A stretch of 64,000 nucleotides of DNA, taken from positions 1 to 64,000 of the forward strand of contig JAKSKD010000007.1 in assembly GCA_024401925.1 (NCBI GenBank). The letters are read 5' to 3'. Below the pieces are notes generated by a model. The model saw nothing but the letters and a program-made list of their open reading frames with translations. It searched no databases and was not told where the DNA came from. Positions 1-8,335 of the stretch are shown piece after piece. Source of the stretch: Bacteroidales bacterium. GTDB lineage: Bacteria; Bacteroidota; Bacteroidia; Bacteroidales; UBA932. Position numbers and translations under genes: made by a program. Numbering within the stretch: position 1 is the stretch's first letter; each line of letters begins with the position of its first letter.

Positions 1-88
1 GGGACTTGAATTATCCTATACCTAACAAAATCAAAGTGTCAAAGACAGGAATATACTCAAATTTATTGAATTTCATTGCAAAACCGCA

Positions 89-712
89 TTATTCCGCATC
101 TTTGAAGAGGCCGAACATCTGGGCGTCGATCAGGTTGGTGACTTTCTCGAAGTCTTCCGGCTTGTTGCCGAATTTGACATTATCGGCATCAATGACCAGC
201 AGATTGCCCTTGTATCCCTTGATCCACTCCTCGTACCTTTCATTGAGTCCCGTGATGTAGTCTATCCTTATGCTCTTTTCGTATTCCCTGCCCCTCTTCT
301 GTATCTGGGAGATGAGATTAGGAATGGATGAGCGGAGATATATCATCAAGTCAGGCGGATTCACCAGCGACATCATCAGATCAAAGAGATCACTATAATT
401 CTCGAAATCCCTGGTGCTCATAAGACCCATTGCGTGGAGGTTCGGAGCGAAAATCCTGGCATCTTCATAGATGGTCCTGTCCTGCACGATGATGTCCTTG
501 CATTTGGAGATATCGACGACATCCTTGAACCTTTTGTTCAGAAAATAAATCTGGAGATTGAACGACCATCTCTCCATATCTTCGTAAAAATCAGATAGAT
601 ACGGATTAAAGTCCACTGATTCGAATTTGGGAGTCCATCCATAATGGGCTGCAAGCATCTTGGTGAGAGTGGTCTTTCCACTGCCAATGTTTCCGGCGAT
701 TGCAATGTGCAT
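89..712 (-). CDS. deoxynucleoside kinase (dNK family), copy 1
   Basis: Salvage kinase that phosphorylates a deoxynucleoside (dA, dG or dC type) to its 5'-monophosphate in the cytoplasm. The 207-residue protein opens with a P-loop (GNIGSGKTT, residues 7-15), carries the family's DR pair (QDRTIYED, D78-R79) and an Arg-rich LID (QKRGREYE, about 138-145), which is the standard dNK/dCK/dGK layout and length. It lies 3 nt downstream of a close paralogue with the same motif spacing, so the two are co-transcribed. The substrate cannot be told from sequence. Paired dNKs in Lactobacillus act as a dAK/dGK heterodimer, so a heterodimer is possible here, but that is inference. No gene is visible in bases 1-88 beyond its stop. 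Confidence 0.9.
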   Translation of the reverse strand: MHIAIAGNIGSGKTTLTKMLAAHYGWTPKFESVDFNPYLSDFYEDMERWSFNLQIYFLNKRFKDVVDISKCKDIIVQDRTIYEDARIFAPNLHAMGLMSTRDFENYSDLFDLMMSLVNPPDLMIYLRSSIPNLISQIQKRGREYEKSIRIDYITGLNERYEEWIKGYKGNLLVIDADNVKFGNKPEDFEKVTNLIDAQMFGLFKDAE

Positions 713-715
713 TTC

Positions 716-1354
716 TTATCGTATTAATTTATTATCACTGTCCGGGAAAAGTCCGAAGAGGAGCGCGTCAATCCTGTCCGTTATGGTCTCGAAATCTTCC
801 GGTCTGTGCTCAAAATCAAGCTGGTCCGCATCAATGACAAGGACCCGGCCCTTGTAGGAATCAATCCAAGACTCATATCTTTCGTTAAGCCCGGAGAGAT
901 ATTCCAGACTCATCCCCTGCTCATAGTCGCGTCCGCGCTTCTGGATCTGTGTGACAAGATGGGGAACGGAGCAACGCAGATATATCAGGAGGTCAGGAAG
1001 TTTGATTGTGGACAGCATAAGCTCGAAGAGCTGCATATATGTCTCATAATCCCTGTCAGAGAGATTGCCCTGCGCCCTGTTGTTGGCCACAAAGATATAT
1101 ACTCCTTCAAGGATGGTCCTGTCCTGGATTATGACGTCATCAGATTTCGAAATGGCAAGCGTATCTTTGAAACGCTGAGCGAGAAAATAAGTCTCAAGAT
1201 TGTACGACCACCTCTGGATGTCCCTGTAATAATCTTCCAGATAAGGGTTATAGCTGACGGCCTCGAACTTTGGCGTCCATCCATAATGTTCCGCCAGCAT
1301 CTTCGTCAGTGTGGTCTTTCCTGCACCTATGTTTCCGGCAACCCCGATATGCAT
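716..1354 (-). CDS. deoxynucleoside kinase (dNK family), copy 2
   Basis: First gene of the tandem deoxynucleoside kinase pair (212 residues). P-loop GNIGAGKTT (7-15), DR motif in QDRTILEG (about 77-84) and LID QKRGRDYE (about 138-145) are intact, so an active ATP-dependent kinase is expected. It is clearly homologous to its downstream partner over the full length, including the ends LIDA..FGLF and RIDA..FGLF, pointing to an old tandem duplication rather than a recent one. The start is the ATG at 1354, 22 nt downstream of a good minus-strand -7 element (TAAATTTG, 1384-1377) within a bidirectional promoter shared with the MBL hydrolase gene. Nucleoside specificity is not assignable. Confidence 0.9.
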   Translation of the reverse strand: MHIGVAGNIGAGKTTLTKMLAEHYGWTPKFEAVSYNPYLEDYYRDIQRWSYNLETYFLAQRFKDTLAISKSDDVIIQDRTILEGVYIFVANNRAQGNLSDRDYETYMQLFELMLSTIKLPDLLIYLRCSVPHLVTQIQKRGRDYEQGMSLEYLSGLNERYESWIDSYKGRVLVIDADQLDFEHRPEDFETITDRIDALLFGLFPDSDNKLIR

Positions 1355-1376
1355 ACTAATTTCACTTTTCCAACTG

Positions 1377-1405
1377 CAAATTTAACAAAGGTTTTCTTAA
1401 TTTTG
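1377..1405. promoter_or_regulatory. bidirectional Bacteroidota promoter, dNK pair / MBL gene
   Basis: Two TAnnTTTG -7 elements face away from each other: TAAATTTG on the minus strand (1384-1377) and TAATTTTG on the plus strand (1398-1405), 13 bp apart. The start codons lie 22 nt (minus) and 16 nt (plus) downstream. I see no clear TTTG at -33 for either side. The same back-to-back geometry recurs at four other divergent gene pairs in this window. Confidence 0.6.
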
Positions 1406-1421
1406 CAGAGTAAAATCAAGA

Positions 1422-2132
1422 ATGATGACGAACGTAGGACATCTCTATTTCAATTCTTTCTACGAGAAGGGCTATATTGTTTGGGACAAGGGTCCCGGGG
1501 CGGTAGTAATCGATCCCGGATGTTGCAACGGAGAAGAGATTCAGAGCCTTCTGGATTTCCTCGGCAGCCACGGACTCACACCTTCCGCAATCGTGCTCAC
1601 GCACTCCCATTTCGACCATATTCTAGGCGTAAAGAAATTATCGGCACGCTTCGGCATCCCGGTCTATCTCCATCCTGACGACAGGCAGATGCTTCAACTG
1701 GCACCATCGATGGCCGCCGCATACAACTATTATTTGCCGGTTCCGGATATAAGTTTCGAGACCTGTGACATCAAGGACGGACAGATTCTTAAAATCGGAG
1801 ATATCGAATTTGAAGTGATCCACACACCCGGGCACACTCCGGGCAGTGTATGTCTTCTGGTCAGGGAATCCGGAGATCTTTTCAGCGGAGATACCCTTTT
1901 TGCCGGGGCGATAGGGCGCACAGATATGCCGATGGGCGATTATGACAAAGAAATCGTATCCGTAATGGAAAAGATAATGGGGTTGGATGCCGACGTAAAA
2001 GTCCATCCCGGACACGGAGGCACCACCACGATAGGATATGAACGGACACACAACCCGTTCCTGCAACCTTTCAACGAAAAAGATGATCAGGGAAATGTTG
2101 ACGGAATAGAATTCAGGAATGATGAAAAATAA
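1422..2132 (+). CDS. MBL-fold metallohydrolase (glyoxalase II-like)
   Basis: Metallo-beta-lactamase-fold hydrolase of 236 residues, the short 'hydroxyacylglutathione hydrolase-like' type common in bacteria. The metal ligands are all present: THSHFDH (H61, H63, D65, H66), the HTPGHT loop (H137), SGDT (D157) and HPGHG (H198). This implies a dinuclear metal centre and hydrolysis of a thioester or similar substrate, but the true substrate is unknown; no C-terminal HAGH domain is present. A second ATG three bases on (1425) is an equally possible start. The last codons (from about 2115) fall inside a repeated hairpin element that also precedes ricT. The gene heads an operon with uvrA. Confidence 0.88.
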   Translation: MMTNVGHLYFNSFYEKGYIVWDKGPGAVVIDPGCCNGEEIQSLLDFLGSHGLTPSAIVLTHSHFDHILGVKKLSARFGIPVYLHPDDRQMLQLAPSMAAAYNYYLPVPDISFETCDIKDGQILKIGDIEFEVIHTPGHTPGSVCLLVRESGDLFSGDTLFAGAIGRTDMPMGDYDKEIVSVMEKIMGLDADVKVHPGHGGTTTIGYERTHNPFLQPFNEKDDQGNVDGIEFRNDEK

Positions 2133-2185
2133 GTTGGTGAGATTTATGAAAGATTACCAGGTTATTTTTTAAGAATGACTTAATG
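2115..2185 (+). repeat. duplicated ~73-bp hairpin leader element, copy 1 (before uvrA)
   Basis: This stretch runs from the end of the MBL gene to the uvrA ATG. It is about 90% identical, with three short gaps, to the minus-strand stretch 42551-42478 immediately before ricT. It can fold as AAATAA (2127-2132) with TTATTT (2162-2167) and TGGTGA (2135-2140) with TTACCA (2154-2159), around a 13-nt loop, followed by a T run. In the other copy the inner arm reads TGGTAA, so the single change keeps pairing (G-U versus A-U). This suggests a structured RNA or a small mobile hairpin. Function unknown. Confidence 0.7.
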
Positions 2186-4930
2186 GCTGACAGCATAGTA
2201 ATAAAGGGAGCGAAGGCGCACAACCTGAAGGATGTGGGACTGGAAATACCACGCGACAAGTTCGTGGTAATCACCGGACTCAGCGGCAGCGGCAAATCCT
2301 CCCTTGCGTTCGACACCATCTATGCAGAAGGCCAGAGGCGGTATATGAACACCCTGTCCCCATACGCAAAGCACTTTATGGGGATTCTGGAGAAACCGCA
2401 GGTGGAGAGTATAGACGGGCTCAGTCCGATTATCGCAATAGAGCAGAAGACCACCGGCAACAATCCGCGCTCCACTGTAGGCACCATCACAGAGATATAC
2501 GATTTCCTGCGTCTTCTTTACGCCAGGGCATCAACAGCATACTCCCCCGTTTCAGGAAAAGAGATGGTCCGCTACAGCGATGAACAAATTGTGAATCTTG
2601 TCCTGAGTAAATATGAAGGCAGGAAGTGCATACTTCTCGCTCCGCTTGTAAGAGGCAGGAAAGGACATTATAAAGAGCTGTTCGACAGTCTCAGGAAGCG
2701 TGGCCATACACAGGTTAGGATTGACGGGGAAATAGTTGATCTTTCGGGAATCGATACTGTTGACAGGTATAAAGGGCATTTCATCGAGGCAGTCATTGAC
2801 AAGCTCAAGCCTGCGGGAGATGACGAAAAAAGGGTGAGGGACTCCGTCAGAATGGCCCTCAACCTCGGCAAAGGCTCACTCGCAGTACTCGACGTGGAGA
2901 CAGGAGCATTACAGCATTATTCAAAGCACCTCGTGGATCCGGACAACGGAATATCCCTGCAGGAACCGGCTCCGCATTCATTCTCATTCAATTCACCCGA
3001 AGGCTACTGTCCTCACTGCAAAGGACTTGGAATGATTGTGGACATCAATCTCGACACCATCATTCCCGACAAAAATCTGAGTATTGCTGAAGGAGCCATA
3101 AAACCTTTGGGGAAAGTCCGTGAAAACAAGAAATTCGACATCATACGCTCGATAGCCAGAAGATATAATTTCTCCCTGTACGACCCCATTGAAGCCGTTC
3201 CGGATGAGGCAATCACGCATATCATATTCGGCACGGAGGAACTGTTCCGCATCGGAGAGGGTTCTCTCAGCGAAATGGTCACTTTTGACGGCATAGTAGA
3301 GGACATCGACGACAAGGTAGTCTGCCCTGTATGCCACGGTACAAGGCTCAATGAAAATACAAGGTGTTTCAAGATAGACGGAAAGACCATCTCAGAGGTC
3401 TCGGCAATGGAAATCAGCGAGCTTCAGAAATGGCTTGCAGCCCTGCCGGAAAAATTCTCAAAGCGGGAAAGTGCCATCGCTCACGACATTCTGAAGGAGC
3501 TGACCGCAAGAGTGGGATTCCTTATGGATGTGGGTCTGGAATATCTGTCGCTTGACAGGCCTACAGCCTCGCTTTCAGGCGGGGAAAGCCAGAGAATCCG
3601 GCTCGCAACCCAGATAGGTTCAAAGCTTGTGAACGTACTCTACATTTTGGATGAGCCTTCAATCGGTCTGCACCAGAGGGACAACAGGAAGCTGATTTCC
3701 TCTCTCAAGAAACTCAGGGACGAAGGCAACTCCGTCATCGTCGTGGAACACGACCTTGAGACAATGAATTCCGCCGACTGGATTGTCGATGTCGGCCCGG
3801 GGGCCGGGGAGAACGGCGGGCACATTTGCTACAATGGGCCGGCTTCCCCTCTTGCAAAGAACGGCAGCTCCATCACGCTGGAATATCTCCGTAACAAGAA
3901 ATCAATAGAGGTTCCGTCGTTCCGCCGCCACGGGAACGGAAAGATTCTCGGACTCAGAGGATGCAGCGGCAACAACCTTAAGTCAGTGGATGTGGATTTT
4001 CCTCTGGGAACCTTCATAGGGGTCAGCGGAGTCAGCGGAAGCGGTAAATCCTCCCTGATAAACGAGACACTGATGCCGGTCCTCAAGGCAAAGTTCTTCC
4101 ACTCGAAACAGAAGCCGCTTCCATACAGGAACATCATCGGGATTGAGAACATAGACAAGGTGATTGAGGTGGACCAGAGCCCGATAGGAAGGACACCGCG
4201 CAGCAATCCTGCTACATATACAGCTGTCTTCAACGATATAAGAAGTCTTTTTGAGGATACGCCTGATGCAAAGGTACGCGGTTTCAAGGCCGGAAGATTC
4301 TCCTTCAATGTGCCGGGCGGAAGATGCGAGGAATGCAAAGGCGCCGGAATCAAAGTGATAGAGATGAACTTCCTTCCATCGGTCAATGTCGTCTGCGACG
4401 AATGTGCAGGGCACAGATACAAGGAAGATACGCTCGAGGTCAAATACAAGGGTAAAAACATCAATGACGTACTGGAGATGCCAATAAGCGAGGCCTATGA
4501 GTTCTTCAAGCCGGTGCCGAAAATAGCCCAGAAGCTAAAGGCGCTCGTGGATGTCGGTCTTGGCTACATCCACCTCGGCCAGTCCGCCGTCACCCTTTCC
4601 GGAGGTGAAAGCCAGCGGATGAAACTAGCTACCGAACTGTCCCGCAAGGGTACCGGCAATACGCTCTATATCCTCGACGAGCCCACCACAGGCCTGCATT
4701 TTGAAGACATAAAGGTACTGCTCAACGTTCTGCACCAACTCGTAGAACAGGGCAACACGGTGATTATTATAGAACATAATCTGGATGTACTCAAATCCGT
4801 TGACTACATCATTGACATGGGACCGGAAGGAGGTTCTGCAGGAGGACGCATAATCGCTTGCGGGACTCCGGAGGAGATAGCCTCGGATCCGGCTTCAGTC
4901 ACAGGAGAATTTTTAAAAGAAGTATTATGA
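2183..4930 (+). CDS. uvrA: UvrA-type excinuclease ABC ATPase subunit
   Basis: DNA-damage recognition ATPase of nucleotide excision repair, 915 residues, with two ABC modules. Walker A motifs are GLSGSGKSS (about 32-40) and GVSGSGKSS (about 612-620); ABC signatures LSGGESQRIRLA (about 463) and LSGGESQRMKLA (about 803) are each followed by ILDEP Walker B motifs. The second zinc finger is intact (CEEC ... CDEC, from about 715), but the N-terminal one is not: only the CPHC half near residue 278 remains, and the usual first CxxC pair is replaced. The HCPxCG motif near residue 118 is also lost (AYSPVSGK). This resembles the Bacteroidota UvrA2-like branch, so a canonical uvrA may exist elsewhere. 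Start ATG 2183, just after the repeated leader hairpin. Confidence 0.93.
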   Translation: MADSIVIKGAKAHNLKDVGLEIPRDKFVVITGLSGSGKSSLAFDTIYAEGQRRYMNTLSPYAKHFMGILEKPQVESIDGLSPIIAIEQKTTGNNPRSTVGTITEIYDFLRLLYARASTAYSPVSGKEMVRYSDEQIVNLVLSKYEGRKCILLAPLVRGRKGHYKELFDSLRKRGHTQVRIDGEIVDLSGIDTVDRYKGHFIEAVIDKLKPAGDDEKRVRDSVRMALNLGKGSLAVLDVETGALQHYSKHLVDPDNGISLQEPAPHSFSFNSPEGYCPHCKGLGMIVDINLDTIIPDKNLSIAEGAIKPLGKVRENKKFDIIRSIARRYNFSLYDPIEAVPDEAITHIIFGTEELFRIGEGSLSEMVTFDGIVEDIDDKVVCPVCHGTRLNENTRCFKIDGKTISEVSAMEISELQKWLAALPEKFSKRESAIAHDILKELTARVGFLMDVGLEYLSLDRPTASLSGGESQRIRLATQIGSKLVNVLYILDEPSIGLHQRDNRKLISSLKKLRDEGNSVIVVEHDLETMNSADWIVDVGPGAGENGGHICYNGPASPLAKNGSSITLEYLRNKKSIEVPSFRRHGNGKILGLRGCSGNNLKSVDVDFPLGTFIGVSGVSGSGKSSLINETLMPVLKAKFFHSKQKPLPYRNIIGIENIDKVIEVDQSPIGRTPRSNPATYTAVFNDIRSLFEDTPDAKVRGFKAGRFSFNVPGGRCEECKGAGIKVIEMNFLPSVNVVCDECAGHRYKEDTLEVKYKGKNINDVLEMPISEAYEFFKPVPKIAQKLKALVDVGLGYIHLGQSAVTLSGGESQRMKLATELSRKGTGNTLYILDEPTTGLHFEDIKVLLNVLHQLVEQGNTVIIIEHNLDVLKSVDYIIDMGPEGGSAGGRIIACGTPEEIASDPASVTGEFLKEVL

Positions 4931-5919
4931 CAAAGATCGAATCAGCCAGACAGGAATACAAGGACTGGTGTTCCGCTATCGGGATTGACTCCATCGAGAA
5001 GCTGAATGCCGCCCTCGTTGAAGGAAAGGGCATCGAACTGATCAACCTATGCGAAGCAAGGCAGGAAAGAAAATATGCTGAAATAGCCAACCAGATATAC
5101 TGGAGACGTGGGGAATCCAGAATCGTAATGATGTCCGGCCCATCTTCCAGCGGAAAGACCTCATCATCATTACGCATTGCTCAGCAATGCCGCGTACTCG
5201 GACTCAACCCGAAAGTCATAGAGCTCGACAACTATTTCGTCAACAGGGAGCAAACCCCGAAGGACGAGAATGGAGAATATGATTTCGAAGCTCTCGGAGC
5301 AATGGATGTCACCTGCCTCAACAACCATATCAATGCACTTCTGAGCGGAGAGGAAATCGACCTTCCTAAATTCGACTTCAAGCAGGGACGTCGCGTGGAG
5401 AGTGGCAAGAAAATGAAGCTGGAAGCAAATGATATACTGTTCATGGAGGGAATACACGCCCTTAATCCGGCGCTTACCCCAGCCATAGACCAGACAAAGA
5501 TTTTCAGAGTGTACATTTCCGCCCTGTCGGCGCTGCCGGGAGGAGAAAAACTGCACAATTCCACCACAGACAAAAGACTGCTGCGAAGAATTGTCAGGGA
5601 CAACCGTTCCAGAGGCACATCGGCTGAGGAAAACATTCTGAGATGGCCAAGCGTACGCCGAGGAGAAGAGAATAACATATTCCCATTCGAAGAGAATGCC
5701 CAGGCAGTCTTTAACTCATCGACCCTGTACGACCTTCCTCTTCTGAAATACTACGCAGAACCGCTTCTGGCAGGCATCAGCGAATCCTCGCCGGCATATG
5801 AGAAAGCTCAATCGCTTTTGACCTTCCTCGAGAAGATCACCTGCCTCAAGCCAACAGAAATCGCCGCTGTCCCTCCAACCAGCATCATGCGCGAATTCAT
5901 TGGAGGTCAAACACTTTAG
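4927..5919 (+). CDS. uridine kinase-like nucleoside kinase
   Basis: P-loop kinase of the phosphoribulokinase/uridine kinase superfamily, 330 residues from the ATG at 4927. That ATG overlaps the uvrA stop (ATGA), so translation is coupled. A longer reading frame from 4858 exists but would lie inside uvrA. The Walker A motif is GPSSSGKTS (residues 71-79), followed by a conserved ELDNYF motif and the FMEGIHALNP strand. Many Bacteroidota relatives carry an extra N-terminal TGS/threonyl-tRNA-synthetase-like region of about 200 residues; here only about 65 residues precede the P-loop, so this is a short form. The substrate is probably uridine/cytidine or a related nucleoside, not proven. Confidence 0.82.
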   Translation: MTKIESARQEYKDWCSAIGIDSIEKLNAALVEGKGIELINLCEARQERKYAEIANQIYWRRGESRIVMMSGPSSSGKTSSSLRIAQQCRVLGLNPKVIELDNYFVNREQTPKDENGEYDFEALGAMDVTCLNNHINALLSGEEIDLPKFDFKQGRRVESGKKMKLEANDILFMEGIHALNPALTPAIDQTKIFRVYISALSALPGGEKLHNSTTDKRLLRRIVRDNRSRGTSAEENILRWPSVRRGEENNIFPFEENAQAVFNSSTLYDLPLLKYYAEPLLAGISESSPAYEKAQSLLTFLEKITCLKPTEIAAVPPTSIMREFIGGQTL

Positions 5920-5922
5920 TCT

Positions 5923-6771
5923 ATGTGGATCTGGCTCATACTCGCTTCCGCCCTTTTACTCGGGCTTTATGACATCGCCAAGAAACAGGCCTTAAAAAAG
6001 AACAGTGTGCTTTATGTGCTGCTGCTTGCCACAGCATTCTCCACATTGATTCTCATCCCTTTTATGGAGGCAGGCACCGGTAATGACCACCTTCGCCTTA
6101 TCCTGAAAGCATTCCTGGTCACCACCTCGTGGGTATCGGGCCTTGTCGGCATCAAGATGCTGCCTCTGACTACGGCAAGCACGATAAAGGCATCGCGTCC
6201 CGTTTTCGTCCTCATTTTCTCTCTGGTTCTTTTCGGCGAACGACTGAATTGGATGCAATGGATGGGTATTCTGATAGCTTTCGTTGCACTTTATATGCTC
6301 AGCCGCTCCAGCAAAAAAGAAGGGATTGAAATCAAAAACAATTCCGGCTTCATCTGGATGGCGGTTTCCGTACTGTCCGGGTCTGCAAGCGCATTGTACG
6401 ACAAGCACATCCTCGGCTTGATGGACCCGATATTCGTCCAAAGTTGGAGCAATGTCTATATCACAGTTCTGCTCGGGATCTCCATCCTTGTCTGGAACGG
6501 AATTCTCAAAAAGGATACTGAAAAATTCAAGTGGGACTGGACTCTTGTGCTTATTGCAGTACTGATCACCTCCGCGGATTTCCTCTATTTTACAGCGTTG
6601 AGTCAGGAGGATGCCCTGCTGTCCGTCATCTCAATCGTAAGACGCTGCTCCGTCATCGTCACCTTCGCCGGCGGTGCACTGCTCTTCAAGGAGCACCATA
6701 TCCGCTCCAAGGCCGTGGACCTCGCCGTCCTTCTGGCCGGCATCGCCATCATTGTCCTCGGCACGGCATGA
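5923..6771 (+). CDS. EamA/DMT-family inner-membrane transporter
   Basis: Integral membrane protein of 282 residues with about ten hydrophobic segments arranged as two EamA repeats (roughly 1-130 and 145-282), as in RhaT/YdcZ-like drug/metabolite transporters. The first half holds the typical TTASTIKASRPVFVLI stretch and the second ALSQEDALLSVIS. The ATG is 3 nt after the kinase stop, so it is the last gene of the MBL-uvrA-kinase operon. Substrate unknown; the family exports or imports amino acids, nucleosides and sugars, and the neighbouring nucleoside kinase is only a weak hint. It converges on the next minus-strand gene across a 35-nt spacer with no convincing terminator. Confidence 0.85.
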   Translation: MWIWLILASALLLGLYDIAKKQALKKNSVLYVLLLATAFSTLILIPFMEAGTGNDHLRLILKAFLVTTSWVSGLVGIKMLPLTTASTIKASRPVFVLIFSLVLFGERLNWMQWMGILIAFVALYMLSRSSKKEGIEIKNNSGFIWMAVSVLSGSASALYDKHILGLMDPIFVQSWSNVYITVLLGISILVWNGILKKDTEKFKWDWTLVLIAVLITSADFLYFTALSQEDALLSVISIVRRCSVIVTFAGGALLFKEHHIRSKAVDLAVLLAGIAIIVLGTA

Positions 6772-6806
6772 TTTCACCTGTCCCCGGGGCGGCATATTTC
6801 GTAAGA

Positions 6807-7343
6807 TCAGAAGTTCAGAGCAATGCCGAAACCGCTTGTGGCCGATCCAAGTGAGTATTTTATGCTCTTTTGCCCGTTGTAGCTTACGGCTGCGTGGCGG
6901 ATGTCCGCTTTGCCGGTGCAATGAAGGGTGATTCCGACTGCTTCCAGCGCAAGTCCAAGCCCGCCTGAAACCAGTATTACTAATTCGGGGCCGGGGCCGG
7001 CTATACTATATGCCCCGGATTTCTTCTTCTCAAGTGCCCCGGCAAAGGTTCCGACTGCAAGAGCACAAGGCACTGCACCAACAGCCATCAAAGAAGTTCC
7101 TGTAACGACCTTGGTGCGTCCTTTTGAATACAGGTCAAAGTCGAAACCTTCCATTCCGGACAGCTCCTGTTTGCTGAGTTTGTTCCCGTCCATCCAGATT
7201 GATGAATTCTTCTGATAAAGACCGGTGAGCGAAGTTCTGGCCTCAAGGTTTGCCTCCTTCTCTGCCTGCGGATATCTCTGGGCGAACAGATCAGAGGATG
7301 CAAACAGCAGCAGAATGACTGAAATTACAACTGACTTTTTCAT
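6807..7343 (-). CDS. small secreted protein with two hydrophobic segments, unknown function
   Basis: I do not recognise this 178-residue protein. It begins with a signal peptide ending LFAQ, and the MKKSVV start at 7343 is preferred over the ATG two codons earlier (7349). After a short charged region (SSIWMDGNKLSKQEL, roughly 50-65) come two glycine-rich hydrophobic stretches, about residues 85-110 and 120-145, that could be membrane spans. Similar small proteins in Bacteroidota are annotated as hypothetical exported proteins. Single transcription unit: convergent with the EamA gene and preceded by a minus-strand -7 element (TACATTTG, 7403-7396). Confidence 0.65.
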   Translation of the reverse strand: MKKSVVISVILLLFASSDLFAQRYPQAEKEANLEARTSLTGLYQKNSSIWMDGNKLSKQELSGMEGFDFDLYSKGRTKVVTGTSLMAVGAVPCALAVGTFAGALEKKKSGAYSIAGPGPELVILVSGGLGLALEAVGITLHCTGKADIRHAAVSYNGQKSIKYSLGSATSGFGIALNF

Positions 7344-7395
7344 ATACACTGTTAATTTTCAATAGATATAACGCGGAAATACTTGGATTACGTCA

Positions 7396-7403
7396 CAAAT
7401 GTA
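7396..7403 (-). promoter_or_regulatory. -7 element TACATTTG for the secreted-protein gene
   Basis: Perfect match to TAnnTTTG on the minus strand, 52 nt before the ATG at 7343. No clear TTTG at -33. The element lies in a 19-bp sequence (7394-7412) repeated with one mismatch at 10456-10474, where the -7 box is mutated to TACATCTG. Confidence 0.45.
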
Positions 7404-7447
7404 CCATATTTTTTCATTCCGCATCCGGAACCGTTCAAAAAACACCG

Positions 7448-7489
7448 AAAAAGCTCGATATCGACCCTAGCATAGTCCTGTCATTATAG
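7448..7489 (+). pseudogene. higA 3'-end fragment
   Basis: The 42 bases encode KKLDIDPSIVLSL plus a stop. They match the last 13 codons and stop of the intact higA at 16427-16792 at 39 of 42 positions. Upstream bases show no further similarity, so this is a bare gene tail, presumably left by loss of a second HigBA toxin-antitoxin module or by a recombination event. No intact reading frame surrounds it. Confidence 0.7.
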
Positions 7490-7511
7490 CCAAAGGCGTC
7501 TGAGATACTGC

Positions 7512-8312
7512 CTATTTGAGTCCGTGCTTTGTGGTGAAGGTGCAATGGAGGACCTCATCCTTGTATGGCACGGGAGCATTAGGATTTGAAAGCCTGTCGT
7601 TCAGCCAGTTGAGATAATATACAACCTTAACAGGGATCTGAAGCTCGAATGTCACATCCTCTTCAACGAGTTTATATTCGCCCATAGGGATGCTGAACGC
7701 TATGCCAGCCTCTGTCATACTGATATATTCCATAGGGATTCCCAAAAAGCCCCCGGCATTTGATGGGGTGTTGAACCCGGATGAAATCACAGGATTCTCC
7801 TTGAAATTATCATCCGAAGGCACACAGGTGATAAGGCCCGCCAGATTCTCTCCCGCTGGAACTCCTGCAAAGTCCTTGTTTGCTACCAGGGATATCCCTC
7901 CGTTATACAGAACCGTGGCGATTTCATACCACGTCTTTTGGAAACGGGAAATATAGTTATTTGAAAAGTCCTCATATACCCTCTCAAATTCGTTTCTGAC
8001 GGCCTGTTTGTTGGGACCGAAAGAATCAAATATCTCTTCCGACGGGATGTCCCTCCAGTTTAAAGCCAACTCCTTATCATCGGTCCTCTCCTTTACGTGG
8101 TTTGAGAAGTCCATGGTAAATGCGAATATGAAGCGGTTGACTCGGACTTGCTGGCCGTCAGAATCCGGCACATAATATGTCAACTCATTGCTTGCAAGGC
8201 ATTCTCCCGTCAGCATACATTGAGTCTTGGCCATTGGTGTTGATGCGATTTGGCCACAGCCGGCCAGACAAACTGTCATAGCGGCAAAGATGAATAAATA
8301 AATGCGTCTCAT
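7512..8312 (-). CDS. lipoprotein of unknown function
   Basis: A 266-residue protein with a lipoprotein signal peptide (lipobox LAGC, Cys at about 19), so it should be anchored to a membrane facing the periplasm or surface. The rest is a soluble, mixed alpha/beta sequence with one internal Cys at about residue 170 (LITCVPSDD) and no motif I recognise. The gene stands alone and lies 302 nt downstream of the TPR regulator, separated by a large hairpin, so it is not in the same transcript by simple reading. A minus-strand -7 element (TACCTTTG, 8343-8336) with TTGG about 22 nt further upstream gives a short leader of about 20 nt. Confidence 0.7.
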   Translation of the reverse strand: MRRIYLFIFAAMTVCLAGCGQIASTPMAKTQCMLTGECLASNELTYYVPDSDGQQVRVNRFIFAFTMDFSNHVKERTDDKELALNWRDIPSEEIFDSFGPNKQAVRNEFERVYEDFSNNYISRFQKTWYEIATVLYNGGISLVANKDFAGVPAGENLAGLITCVPSDDNFKENPVISSGFNTPSNAGGFLGIPMEYISMTEAGIAFSIPMGEYKLVEEDVTFELQIPVKVVYYLNWLNDRLSNPNAPVPYKDEVLHCTFTTKHGLK

Positions 8313-8335
8313 ATTTTATTGTCTTTTGTACTTTT

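Noticed and set aside
6776-6800. CCCCGGGG palindrome between the EamA gene and the convergent secreted-protein gene as a terminator
   Set aside because: The stem is only 4 bp each side with no loop or T run.
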